Below are positions 16,297 through 25,331 of a stretch of DNA of 45,661 bases, one piece after another. The number at the start of each line of letters is the position of its first letter. The stretch's first letter is position 1. Position numbers and translations under genes: made by a program. The notes under the pieces were generated by a model. The model was not told where the DNA came from, searched no databases, and was given only the letters and a program-made list of their open reading frames with translations. This DNA comes from Kordiimonas lipolytica (lineage in GTDB: Bacteria; Pseudomonadota; Alphaproteobacteria; Sphingomonadales; Kordiimonadaceae): the NCBI RefSeq assembly GCF_001550065.1, contig NZ_LRUB01000005.1, positions 1 to 45,661 on the forward strand, written 5' to 3'.

Positions 16297-19232
16297 GCAG
16301 CCTCTCCCGGCACTGCGACACCATCAAGGGTATCAACGCCCAGCCTCTGACGGGAGTCGTCAGGGTCATAAAAAGGCAGATCGGCACGACTGACCTTGAC
16401 CATCCGCCCGTCACTGATCCTGACATGAAAGCTGCCATCGGCCCGCACCGTGCCGTCATCCACGTAAGCAAGACCAATCACCTTGCCGATAGTGCGGCTC
16501 TGGGCAACACTGGTGATACGGCCGCGGATGTCACCATCAGCGATCACCAGATGGCACTCGGCCATCTTTAACGCGGCTTCATCGATGTCCGCGGTGAAAC
16601 CAACAAGGCTGCGCGCTCTCTTCGGCTTAAGACATTCGAGCGTACGCTTGCCAACAAAATAATTCTTCTCGGCGTGGACCGCCCATGACATCCCCGCCTC
16701 AAACGGATTTGTGAGACCATCCGTATCCTGACCAACAATGATGTGTCCCTTTTCGAGCCTCAGCAGCCGCTGTGCCTCAACACCAAAGGGCCGGATGGAG
16801 ACACTTTCTCCCGTGTCCATAATGGCGGCAACCGCTTTTTCAAGCGCCGCAGGCGCCATGTGTATTTCATAGCTCAGCTCTCCAACAAAGGCGGCCCGCA
16901 TTAGCAGCGCCGGTTCGCCGAACACCAGACCCTGACGCACCGCGAGGAAGGGAAAAGCCTCCTCTGAAAGGTCAATGTCGGTCAGCGGGCCCAGTACTTG
17001 CCGTGATAGCGGGCCGGCGATATTGATCGCGCCCAATTGCCCTGTCAGGTTCAGGATATCCACATCCAGACCCCACTCCAGTATCCGCTTCTGCATTTCC
17101 GCAAAAGAGCTGTCGGAGGTGCCGGACGTCGTTGTAACATAGAACCTGTTTTCAGAGAGCCGCGCCGCAAGCCCATCATCGATGACGATGCCCGTTTTAT
17201 CCACCATCAAGGCATAACGCGTCATGCCCTCATTAATATTGGACATGCGCATGGTGTAAAGTCTATCCATCAATTCCGCAGCATCGACACCGAAAATCTC
17301 GATTTTCCCAAGAGTTGAAATGTCGATCAGCCCGGCGCCACTTCGGACTGCTGCGACCTCGGCAGATATTGCGGTTCCGCGGTCAGCTTCGAGGCCATAA
17401 AACTCGGGTCGTAACCAGTGCCCGGCTTCCATGAACTGTGCGCCGTGGCTAGCATGGAAATCATGCAGCACAGTGCGGCGCATGGGCCGCAGCCGCTGGC
17501 CGGCCAAAGCCTTGACCGGTACCGGATGGAACATGGGCCGCGCTGTTGTAGATCCGGTCTCATCGATACTGCGATTCCGTTTCCGGGCCAGAATGCGGAT
17601 CCCATTCATGTTTGAATGCTTGCCCTGACTTGGTCCCATACCGATGGTCGAAAAACGCTTCATCAATTCAATATTGTCAAAGCCCTCTTCTGCGGCGCGG
17701 GTCAGATCTTTCAGGGTCAGATCCTCGTCCATATCGACAAAGTTCCAGCCTTTGGCATGCTCAAATACAGGGTATTCGTGTGAATGCGCTGTCTGGCTGC
17801 GGCCTGGCCGCTTCGGCTGACCGACAGTTTGTCCAAGCGCATCCGCCGCTGCGAGCTTGCCACAGGCCTTTCCATCGACCTGTTTGTCCGACAGATCATA
17901 AACACCGTTTACCCGGCCAACTGCATATAGGCCCTTTGGCTGGTCGCCCGGTACCAACTGATGCAGGACGGGGTCATAGCTGAATTTCACCCCCGCCTGG
18001 TAGAGGAGAGCAGCTGCAGGCGCAAAGCCAACACTAGTCAATACACCATCAGCACTAATAAGGGTGCGCTTGCTGCGGTCAAGGTTGCCACCCTCATCCA
18101 GAGGGCAAATTTCTATAGCGGCAACACCGGACTTTCCCGTAACAGTTTCATATATTGCGGAGTGATCAAAAACCGGGATACCCTTGTTCTTGATTTCTGC
18201 CGCCGCGCCCCCACGATCGGCACTTGCCGCCAGATCAACAACGGCTGCGAGTTCAAGACCAACAGAGAGCATATCAAGCGCCGCATGATATCCCTCCTCG
18301 TTGGCGGTAAGAATTACGGCACGCTGGCAAGGCTGCACAGCATAACGCGCGATCAACCGTTGCGCGCCCGACGCCAGCATCACACCAGGGACATCATTAT
18401 TACCAAAGACAGCGGGCTGCTCGAATGCACCTGTGGCAACTACAACCGCCTTTGCCTGAACCTTGGTAATACCTTCCCTGGTAACAAGCGGCACCAGATG
18501 ATGGCCATAATAGCCACAGGCCTCGGCACCGGTCAGGATTGTGATGCCGGGCTCAGCCTCAACAGCCGCGATCAGCTTTTTCAGCGCCCTGTGCCTGCTA
18601 GCGTCAGAGAAACTCTGATAGTGCAGACTGCCGCCCAGTTGAGGGTTTTCGTCAGCGAGAACAACCCGAGCGCCGGCCTCGGCAGCTGACAGCGCTGCAG
18701 ACATACCGCTCGCGCCGCCCCCGACAACCAGTACATCCGTATGATGAGAGGTGGCGAAAGGACGTTCAGAACGCCAACTGGTATCCACACGACCCAGCCC
18801 AGCAATGGCACGAATCCGCCTTTCCCAAAAAGGGAACATACCTTTAGGGCGGTAAAATGCCTTGTAGTAAAACCCTACCGGTAAAAATCTTTTGAATTTT
18901 TGCAACAGGCTTGCCCGGTCTCGCTTCAGCGATCCGAAGACATTTACCGGCATCAGTGCCATGCCGCTTTCTACGCGCTCCACATCTGCCCTGATATTGG
19001 TGCGTTCAGCAGTCTGGACGAGCACGTTTACATCATGGTTCGCGGCACTCATCACGGACCGTGGGCGGTGGTATTTGAAACTGCGTCCAAGGACTACTTC
19101 ACCATTGGCCATCAGCGCGGCACTGATGCTATCGCCCTCAAAGCCGCTGACCGACCGCCCTTCAAAAGTAAAGTCCAGACGTTTTTCACGGTTAATCCAT
19201 TCACCGGCAATGGGAGGTAAGCGTCGGGTCAT
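16293..19232 (-). CDS. mgdC: Sarcosine oxidase alpha-like subunit, N-methylglutamate dehydrogenase MgdC
   Basis: A 979-residue large subunit. The N-terminal SoxA domain has SVSGFEGDSISAALMANGE near 28-46 and the [2Fe-2S]-ferredoxin-like SFKYHRPRSVMSA. Then comes a pyridine-nucleotide/FAD domain with DVLVVGGGASGMSAALSAAE near 169, and a C-terminal GcvT-type half (about 590-979) that in relatives binds tetrahydrofolate and traps the one-carbon unit. It oxidises the N-alkyl group of N-alkylglutamate together with MgdA. With a two-carbon group, acetaldehyde would be released. It overlaps mgdB and mgdD by 4 nt each. Confidence 0.92.
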   Translation of the reverse strand: MTRRLPPIAGEWINREKRLDFTFEGRSVSGFEGDSISAALMANGEVVLGRSFKYHRPRSVMSAANHDVNVLVQTAERTNIRADVERVESGMALMPVNVFGSLKRDRASLLQKFKRFLPVGFYYKAFYRPKGMFPFWERRIRAIAGLGRVDTSWRSERPFATSHHTDVLVVGGGASGMSAALSAAEAGARVVLADENPQLGGSLHYQSFSDASRHRALKKLIAAVEAEPGITILTGAEACGYYGHHLVPLVTREGITKVQAKAVVVATGAFEQPAVFGNNDVPGVMLASGAQRLIARYAVQPCQRAVILTANEEGYHAALDMLSVGLELAAVVDLAASADRGGAAAEIKNKGIPVFDHSAIYETVTGKSGVAAIEICPLDEGGNLDRSKRTLISADGVLTSVGFAPAAALLYQAGVKFSYDPVLHQLVPGDQPKGLYAVGRVNGVYDLSDKQVDGKACGKLAAADALGQTVGQPKRPGRSQTAHSHEYPVFEHAKGWNFVDMDEDLTLKDLTRAAEEGFDNIELMKRFSTIGMGPSQGKHSNMNGIRILARKRNRSIDETGSTTARPMFHPVPVKALAGQRLRPMRRTVLHDFHASHGAQFMEAGHWLRPEFYGLEADRGTAISAEVAAVRSGAGLIDISTLGKIEIFGVDAAELMDRLYTMRMSNINEGMTRYALMVDKTGIVIDDGLAARLSENRFYVTTTSGTSDSSFAEMQKRILEWGLDVDILNLTGQLGAINIAGPLSRQVLGPLTDIDLSEEAFPFLAVRQGLVFGEPALLMRAAFVGELSYEIHMAPAALEKAVAAIMDTGESVSIRPFGVEAQRLLRLEKGHIIVGQDTDGLTNPFEAGMSWAVHAEKNYFVGKRTLECLKPKRARSLVGFTADIDEAALKMAECHLVIADGDIRGRITSVAQSRTIGKVIGLAYVDDGTVRADGSFHVRISDGRMVKVSRADLPFYDPDDSRQRLGVDTLDGVAVPGEAA

Positions 19233-19489
19233 GCCTTTGCCTCCACCTTGGGCTGGTCAATGATGAACTCATCGGTGATGGTATTGCGACGCAGACGGTA
19301 CCAGATGCCGGTCGGTACATGGCGCCACCATTCCAGTTTGACGCCTGGAGCACCATCCGCATTGAATAGATAGCCAGCCCATTCGCGATCAGAGAGCGTG
19401 TCTCCTTCAGGTTCGTCGACCACTTCTCCGCCGTAGCTGAATTCTGACAACGGACGGGTACCGATGCGATCAAGCTTGATCTGTTTCAT
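19229..19489 (-). CDS. mgdB: Sarcosine oxidase delta-like subunit lacking zinc ligands (MgdB)
   Basis: An 86-residue SoxD-like protein. The conserved RPLSEFSYGGEV near 12-23, DREWAGYLF and VKLEWWRHVPTGIWYRLRRN are in place. In characterised SoxD a zinc ion is held by two N-terminal cysteines (CP.CG), a histidine and a third cysteine. Here the N-terminus reads DRIGTRPLSEF and there is no cysteine anywhere; only the histidine of WWRH remains. The fold may persist without metal. The ATG at 19489 (MKQIKL) follows mgdA by 16 bp with a GGAGG ribosome site; a longer frame to 19582 overlaps mgdA and is not used. Confidence 0.85.
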   Translation of the reverse strand: MKQIKLDRIGTRPLSEFSYGGEVVDEPEGDTLSDREWAGYLFNADGAPGVKLEWWRHVPTGIWYRLRRNTITDEFIIDQPKVEAKA

Positions 19490-19505
19490 GATGCCGCCTC
19501 CTCCC

Positions 19506-20747
19506 CTAATGCCCAACTGACGCTGCGCCCTTTTCGCCGACCAGTGACAGGTTGGCGAAACGCTCCAGAGCGTAGGGCTCAATCAATGGATGAGCGCGGC
19601 CATTGGCGATCGTGTAAGCCAGCGTCTTGCCGCTGATCGGGGTCGCCTTGAAGCCATAGGTACCCCAGCCACCGTTGATGAAGAAGCCATCAACAGGAGT
19701 CAGCCCCATAATGGGCGCAAAATCCGGCGTCATATCCGCCATACCCGCCCACTGGCGAACCAGCTTCACGTCCCCAACAAAGGGAAACAGGTCCAAAAGC
19801 ATGTCCGCCATGCCCTCGGTAAAATCAAACGTGGACCTGGTGGAATGCAACGGCGCGGGATCCAGGGAAGCTCCCATTACCAGTTCACCTCGGGAAGATT
19901 GGCTGATATAGACATGTAAGCTGCCAGACACGATAATACGATCCAGAAACGGCTTGAGCGGTTCGGTGACGCACGCCTGAAGGGAGTAGATCTCCAGCGG
20001 GGTTTCAATATCCAGCATTTTTGTAATTCGAGGTGTTGAACCGGCTACACAAGAGACCACTTGATTGGTAGCAATAGATCCACGATTGGTCTCGACGCCG
20101 GTCACCGCGCCGCCAGAGGTTTTTATCCCTGTTACCCGGGTCTTTTGATGAATTTCCGCGCCGCGTTGCGCCGCCGCCCTACCATAGCCCCAAGCCACAG
20201 CATCATGGCGCGCCAGGGCCCCAGGCGCATGATAGAGCGCCCCCAAGATCGGATGCTCGCCGCCACAGTCAAGGTCGAGGAACGGAACATCTTTTGCGAT
20301 CTGGTCACGGTTCCACACCTCGCTATCAATACCGAAATGCTTGTTGACTTCGGCCCGCCAGCGCATGGTTCGCAAAGCGCTGTCAGAATGCGCCAGCGTA
20401 AAGTGGCCGCGGGTTGAATAAAACAGGTTGATATCTAGGTCGTCAGACAGGTCCTGATAAAGCTTGACGCTCTCATCATAAAACCTGACACCCTCTGGCG
20501 TCAGGTAGTTCGACCGAATAATCGTAGTGTTGCGGCCGGTGTTGCCACCACCGATATAGCCCTGCTCAAGAACGGCAATATCCTTGATGCCATGATCACG
20601 GATCAGATAGTAGGCGGTTGCCAGTCCGTGACCGCCGGCACCAATAACAACCACATCATATGAGTCCCTCAACGGCTTTTCATCCGGGAAAAACCGTATA
20701 GCCTCCTGCCAGGGGAAAAGAACCTGCTTGAGAAGAGCTAAAGACAT
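19506..20747 (-). CDS. mgdA: Sarcosine oxidase beta-like subunit, N-methylglutamate dehydrogenase MgdA
   Basis: A 413-residue flavoprotein of the DAO/SoxB family. The FAD-binding YDVVVIGAGGHGLATAYYLI is at 30-49, GNTGRNTTIIRSNYL follows at about 68-82, and the histidine of ARHDAVAWGYGRAA near 181 corresponds to the residue that carries covalent FMN in sarcosine oxidase beta subunits. WGTYGFKATPISGKT near the end is also typical. It is the first gene of the eight-gene operon. The ATG at 20747 is preferred because AAGGAG stands 9 bp upstream; the frame runs to 20777. Confidence 0.93.
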   Translation of the reverse strand: MSLALLKQVLFPWQEAIRFFPDEKPLRDSYDVVVIGAGGHGLATAYYLIRDHGIKDIAVLEQGYIGGGNTGRNTTIIRSNYLTPEGVRFYDESVKLYQDLSDDLDINLFYSTRGHFTLAHSDSALRTMRWRAEVNKHFGIDSEVWNRDQIAKDVPFLDLDCGGEHPILGALYHAPGALARHDAVAWGYGRAAAQRGAEIHQKTRVTGIKTSGGAVTGVETNRGSIATNQVVSCVAGSTPRITKMLDIETPLEIYSLQACVTEPLKPFLDRIIVSGSLHVYISQSSRGELVMGASLDPAPLHSTRSTFDFTEGMADMLLDLFPFVGDVKLVRQWAGMADMTPDFAPIMGLTPVDGFFINGGWGTYGFKATPISGKTLAYTIANGRAHPLIEPYALERFANLSLVGEKGAASVGH

Positions 20748-20777
20748 ATGAAGTGGTCTCCTTGCGATCAACTGCAC

Positions 20778-20898
20778 CTCCCGAGGATATTCAGACTACT
20801 CCCCTCCGCAATAAGAATTTTAATTTCATGAAAATTTTATTCATGATATGAATATTCTATCCTGTTGGTAAAAATTATTTGGGCGACTGGGAAGAATA
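20778..20898. promoter_or_regulatory. Divergent promoter region, mgd operon and XRE-cupin regulator
   Basis: An AT-rich 121-bp gap between two divergent genes. It contains the palindrome TTCATGAA (20825-20832) and the inverted repeat ATTCAT-GAT-ATGAAT (20839-20853), so TTCAT/ATGAA occurs four times within 30 bp. These are likely operators for the adjacent HTH-cupin regulator. The CCGTCATGTGACGG element of the other two promoters of the locus is absent, so this operon appears to be controlled separately. Confidence 0.55.
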
Positions 20899-21477
20899 AT
20901 GGTCGGAAAACTTAGTGGACATGTTGGATTCGAAATCAGGCGGCGAAGACTCGCCCAAGGAATCAAATTACGTGAGGTTGCCCATCTCGTAGGTATCAGC
21001 CAGGGCATGCTTAGCAAGATTGAAAACAACCAGACCAATGTAAGCCTTGATGTCCTTGAGAGCATCTGCAAGGCACTGGGAATGGCCATATCTGAAGTAT
21101 TTGGGGACTACGACAGACCGCGGTCCACTGCCCAATATGTGAAAGCTGATCAGGGCCCCGAAGTCATCGGCCGAGGGACGAGCCAAGGCCATTCCTATCA
21201 ACTACTGTTTTATGAGAAGGGCTATGAAAAAGTTTTTGAGCCTTTCCTTATCACTTTGAATGATGCCAGCGAGGTCATTCCTGCTTTTTCCCACCCGGGA
21301 ATTGAATTCCTTTACATCATTCAGGGCAAGCTCACCTACCGGGTCGGGGAAGACACATATGACCTCGAGCCTTTTGATAGCCTTACCTTTGATTCACTGG
21401 TGCCCCACGGCCCGATACACCTTGAGGAGGTACCTGTAAAGCTATTGTCAATATTCTGCACCAGTAGCCAGAATTAG
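20899..21477 (+). CDS. XRE-family regulator with C-terminal cupin sensor
   Basis: A 192-residue regulator. The N-terminal HTH domain reads IRRRRLAQGIKLREVAHLVG and SQGMLSKIENNQTNVSLDVL (residues about 13-55); the C-terminal cupin has HPGIEFLYIIQGKLTYRVGE near 133-152 and GPIHLEEVPVK. This architecture is common next to glutamine-synthetase-like and amine-degradation operons, where the cupin senses a pathway amine or glutamyl derivative. It faces away from mgdA across the repeat-rich gap and is likely its local regulator. The ATG at 20899 has GGGAAG upstream. Confidence 0.88.
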   Translation: MVGKLSGHVGFEIRRRRLAQGIKLREVAHLVGISQGMLSKIENNQTNVSLDVLESICKALGMAISEVFGDYDRPRSTAQYVKADQGPEVIGRGTSQGHSYQLLFYEKGYEKVFEPFLITLNDASEVIPAFSHPGIEFLYIIQGKLTYRVGEDTYDLEPFDSLTFDSLVPHGPIHLEEVPVKLLSIFCTSSQN

Positions 21478-21631
21478 CCAATAATTTGAGCTTTCCAGGC
21501 GTTTTTTTCATTTAATAGCAGACAGTTGCATACCTTCTCTGAAAACCCGTACCGGGTTATCCGTTCAATGCTTCTCAAGCTTCCGGGCCCTTCCCGACAA
21601 ATGGGAAATTGGCCCAGTTATTATTACCCTA

Positions 21632-21674
21632 TTGACAAAAATAATCGCCTTAAATAACGTCCGTCATGTGACGG
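21632..21674 (+). promoter_or_regulatory. Promoter and operator of the TonB receptor gene
   Basis: TTGACA (21632-21637), a 17-bp spacer, TAACGT (21655-21660), then immediately the inverted repeat CCGTCATGTGACGG (21661-21674). The arrangement and operator match the promoter at 10361-10406. The start of transcription would lie inside the operator. A leader of about 220 nt would precede the receptor start; a GGAGAGG ribosome site ends at 21887. Confidence 0.7.
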
Positions 21675-21891
21675 TGTATAAAACCTGAGCAATCCACGGT
21701 GAAGTTAGCGTTGTTCGACGAGTTAGTATCAATGACGTTATCAAGTTCCCTAAGAGGGGTGATCTATTAGCCGTATTTACGATGGCAGTCCGTAACCTTC
21801 CTCTAGTGAACCAGCATTGTGGCGAATGCAGCGAAAATTTCGTGAAAGTTAATCAATCGTAAAAACTAAGTTACATCGCAAGGAGAGGAAA

Positions 21892-24153
21892 ATGACAAAT
21901 ACCCCTTTACTGACTTTAACCGCTCTAAGCGCGGGCATTCTGGTGGCACAGGGGGCATTTGCGCAGCAATCCCGGCTGTTGGAGGAAATCACAGTTACAG
22001 CTCAGAAGCGGGAACAGAACGTTAACGACGTTGGCATTTCCATTACCGCCCGCACCGGCGATCAGTTGCACGCGGCTGGTGTCCGCGAATCCAAGGATAT
22101 TCTTCGTGTCGCGCCGGGCGTATTGCTGGATTCCGTCTCCAGCGGCAGTCTCGCAAGTAACCTGACCATACGAGGCATCGCCCAGTCGGATTTTTCGCCA
22201 ACTCAGGAGTCACCAAATTCTATATATATTGACGACGTATATCTGGCGTCTTCCAGTGCGGCGGCGTTTCCGATTTATGATCTCGAGCGGGTGGAAATTC
22301 TAAGAGGCCCTCAAGGCACCCTATTCGGTCGTGCATCAAGCGGCGGCCTGGCCCATTTCATCAGCAAAGGCCCGACTGAAGAATTTGAAGGTTATGCTTT
22401 TGCCGAGTATGGCCGTTTTAACAGCATCAACCTTGAAGGCGCAATCAGCGGTCCGATCTCAGACAAGGTGCGCGGGCGCATCACCGGCCGGTTTGAAGAT
22501 GCCGACGGCTGGTGGAAAAACAAATTACCCGAAGGGAAAGACACCATGGAAAATAAATTCTATGGCGTCCGCGGCCAGCTTGAAGCCGACCTTTCTGAAA
22601 ACCTTGTTGCCAACCTGATCATCACTTATGATAAAAAGCCGGAACATGAGTCAGGGAATTACAAGGGCATTGTAGCATATCTAGACCCTGTAACCGGAGC
22701 TCCGGCACCCTTGCCTGCGGATGTCGATGCCTATGGCACCGGACCTGGAAATGACTTTAATGGTTATCGGGATCCTTTCCCCAACGCCCAGACAGGTGAG
22801 TTCAACAATATCGGCCTTTTCCGAAACGAGAAAATGACCGGTACGTTGAAGCTGGAATGGAGTGGCGATGACTTAACCGTCACCTCGATTTCAAACTACA
22901 CTGACTTTGAATTTGATTATGTGGAAGACTGTGATGGCGGTCCAGTCAACTATTGTGCTTATGGCCTTGGACAGGAGCTTGAGCAATATAGCCAGGAACT
23001 GCGCGCCACTGGCACCAGCGCAGATGAAAAGCTGGTCTGGACGGCGGGTCTCTATTACCTGAATATCAGCCAAGATTCCTATATTTCGTTTGAGTATCCG
23101 AGCCTGTCTGGAAGTGACTTTGCCTTCAGCGACATCAACATTATCGATCAGGGCGCAAAGTCCTACGCTGCATTTGGGCAGTTGGAATATCAGATTTCAG
23201 AGAAAGTGAGAGCCAGCTTTGGTTTGAGGTACACAAAAGACGAACGTGACATCGACTCCAAGCTGTACTATCTGGAACTCGGCAATGGATATTTCGGCGG
23301 CACCGGCACCACAGTGTATGATCTGCCCTTGCTGGACTATGACTTCAGCCCGGAAACCGTCGGCGCTCTCTCTTCTCTGGATAAAGATCTCTGGACTGGC
23401 AAACTACAGCTTGATTACACACCGGACGACAATACACTCATTTTCATAAGTGCGTCCCGCGGTCAAAAAGGTCCAGGGTTTAACACCAACTCAAACGGTG
23501 CCTTGGGTCTCAATGAAACACCATATGGTTCTGAAACGGTGTGGGCTTACGAAGCGGGTACAAAGATGGCCCTTGCTGAACGTATGGTGCAGCTAAATGT
23601 CAGCGGCTACTACTACGATTATAATAACTTCCAGGGTTATACCTTTGCCGCATTCCAGAACATCGTGGCGAATTACGATGGTGAGTTCTACGGCGGTGAA
23701 CTGGAAATCAATGCCAGCCCGGACGACAGTATTTATCTAAGCCTCGGTATTTCATATCTTCACTCAACATTGAAAGGCATCCCGACCTATTCAGGAGTTC
23801 AGGATCAGGATGGTGTGCTGGCGCCAAAATGGACAATTAATGGCCTCGCCAGCAAGAGCTTTGATGTGGGCCCGGGATCTCTGACACTCCAGTGGAGTTT
23901 TGATTACATTGATGATCGCTATGCATCGCTTGATAATAATTTTGCTACATTTGTGCCCGGATCCTTCGTGCATAATGCGCGGGTGAGCTATTTCCTACCG
24001 GACCAAGACCTCGAAATTTCTGCCTTTGTTGACAACATCAGCGATGTGGATCGTCGGAACTTTGCCTTTGACCTCATAGCCTCGGGGGGTAACGCTGTAT
24101 ATAGCTACGCCAAGCCACGATGGTGGGGCGTTTCACTTCGCAAGAACTTCTAA
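21892..24153 (+). CDS. TonB-dependent outer-membrane receptor
   Basis: A 753-residue receptor expected to bring a substrate across the outer membrane using TonB-ExbBD energy. A Sec signal ends near QGAFAQ (residue 25), followed by the TonB-box-like EEITVTAQKREQ at 31-42, the plug with RVAPGVLLDS and VEILRGPQGTLFGRASSGG near 130-148, a long beta-barrel, and a C-terminal WWGVSLRKNF ending in phenylalanine as needed for barrel assembly. It resembles the generic proteobacterial receptors whose ligand cannot be predicted. The shared operator with the amine oxidase operon suggests that it imports the amine compound or a larger conjugate of it. Confidence 0.95.
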   Translation: MTNTPLLTLTALSAGILVAQGAFAQQSRLLEEITVTAQKREQNVNDVGISITARTGDQLHAAGVRESKDILRVAPGVLLDSVSSGSLASNLTIRGIAQSDFSPTQESPNSIYIDDVYLASSSAAAFPIYDLERVEILRGPQGTLFGRASSGGLAHFISKGPTEEFEGYAFAEYGRFNSINLEGAISGPISDKVRGRITGRFEDADGWWKNKLPEGKDTMENKFYGVRGQLEADLSENLVANLIITYDKKPEHESGNYKGIVAYLDPVTGAPAPLPADVDAYGTGPGNDFNGYRDPFPNAQTGEFNNIGLFRNEKMTGTLKLEWSGDDLTVTSISNYTDFEFDYVEDCDGGPVNYCAYGLGQELEQYSQELRATGTSADEKLVWTAGLYYLNISQDSYISFEYPSLSGSDFAFSDINIIDQGAKSYAAFGQLEYQISEKVRASFGLRYTKDERDIDSKLYYLELGNGYFGGTGTTVYDLPLLDYDFSPETVGALSSLDKDLWTGKLQLDYTPDDNTLIFISASRGQKGPGFNTNSNGALGLNETPYGSETVWAYEAGTKMALAERMVQLNVSGYYYDYNNFQGYTFAAFQNIVANYDGEFYGGELEINASPDDSIYLSLGISYLHSTLKGIPTYSGVQDQDGVLAPKWTINGLASKSFDVGPGSLTLQWSFDYIDDRYASLDNNFATFVPGSFVHNARVSYFLPDQDLEISAFVDNISDVDRRNFAFDLIASGGNAVYSYAKPRWWGVSLRKNF

Positions 24154-24177
24154 ACCGCAAGGCCGTTCAGCAACTGA

Positions 24178-24206
24178 GGGGCAGGGGAATATACCTCCCC
24201 TGCCCC
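24178..24206 (+). terminator. Hairpin after the TonB receptor gene
   Basis: GGGGCAGGGGA (24178-24188) pairs with TCCCCTGCCCC (24196-24206) over a 7-bp loop, a perfect 11-bp GC-rich stem 24 bp past the stop. There is no T run after it, so it is a probable but not classical terminator. Confidence 0.65.
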
Positions 24207-24314
24207 AGTGCTTTGACCTGCACCCCTGGAAAGTCCTCGATTTAAGGTTAGTCTGTTCTTCATCTTGGACTTGCCCCCAACGCTGGACCGCTGCCTGGAG
24301 CGTTTTCCCGTCTT

Positions 24315-25112
24315 CTAACTCATCGGAGGGCAGGTGGCCCCGATTGAGCTGTGCGGTCGGTCGGTGTTGTACTCGTGGCGGTACGCTTCACATTTTACTT
24401 GGGCATCATCCAGAGACAAGAACCAATTCTGGTCGATGCACTCGGCCCGGACTTTGCCGTTGAATGCCTCCACGAAAGCGTTGTCGGTGGGCTTTCCGGG
24501 CCGGCTGAAGTCGAGCACTACACCGTTCATGTAAGCCCAGAGATCGAGATCCCTGGAGATGAACTCCGGCCCCTGATCAACCCGGATGGATTTTGGCATC
24601 CCGTGTTCGGCCGTAACTCGCTCAAGCGTCCGGACAACATCGGCCCCTGTGTAGCGCGTTCGGACATCAATGGCCGGAGAGATCTTCGAGAAAGCGTCCA
24701 CAATGGTCAGGATGCGGATTTTGGAGCCGTCAAAGAGCTGGTCCGAAAGAAAGTCCATCGCCCAAACGTCATTGGGCTTCTCGGGCGGCCTGCGGTCTTC
24801 CCGCAGCTTGGCAGCCACCTTTCGCTTCGGTCGCTTGTTCCTGATTTGCAGGCCTTCCTCCACATAAAGCCGGTAAACCCGTTTAGCATTCACTTCCCAC
24901 CCCTACCGTTTCAACAGGATATGAATCCGCCGATATCCATAGCGAACGCGGGTCTCCGCAATCTCCCGGATGCGCCTCCTCAAAGCTGCCTGTGACGGCC
25001 GCCGCGCCTTGTAAAAGTAGGTCGATTTCTGCAGGCCAAGAACAGAACAGCCACGGCGGATCGAAACCTGAAAAATACCTTGCAGATAGTCAACCAGGCG
25101 TCGGCACGCCAC
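24315..25112 (-). pseudogene. IS3-family transposase OrfB with amber stop
   Basis: Read on the minus strand, the HTH_21 segment CSVLGLQKSTYFYKARRPSQ and VRYGYRRIHILLKR are followed by TAG at 24905-24903, then GWEVNAKRVYRLYVEEGLQI and the integrase core. The DDE residues are visible in VWAMDFLSDQ, SIRVDQGPEF and TDNAFVEAFNGKVRAE. The TAG sits where relatives have a sense codon, so the product would be split. A slippery AAAAAAG at 25130-25124 would normally drive the orfA-orfB frameshift. Confidence 0.85.
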
Positions 25113-25117
25113 AGGCG

Positions 25118-25266
25118 CTACAGCTTTTTTGCCAGAACATCCTGCAGCATCGCCTTGTCCAGGGACAGGTCCGCCACCATCCGTTTGAGCCGGCCGTTCT
25201 CTTCTTCGAGCTGCTTCAGCCTTTTCACCTCAGACGGCATAAGCCCGCCATACTTCTTGCGCCATC
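25118..25266 (-). pseudogene. IS3 OrfA, C-terminal piece
   Basis: From the IS110 junction the minus strand reads WRKKYGGLMPSEVKRLKQLE and EENGRLKRMVADLSLDKAML, ending AKKL and a stop at 25120-25118. It is the leucine-zipper half of OrfA. The N-terminal half lies on the other side of IS110 at 26583-26704, so the two pieces were once one gene. Confidence 0.85.
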
Positions 25267-25331
25267 AATGGGATGGACGGCTCTCCCTCAGGTAGCGCAG
25301 ACTTGATGTGCGCAACGAAAGGAGAATGGAG

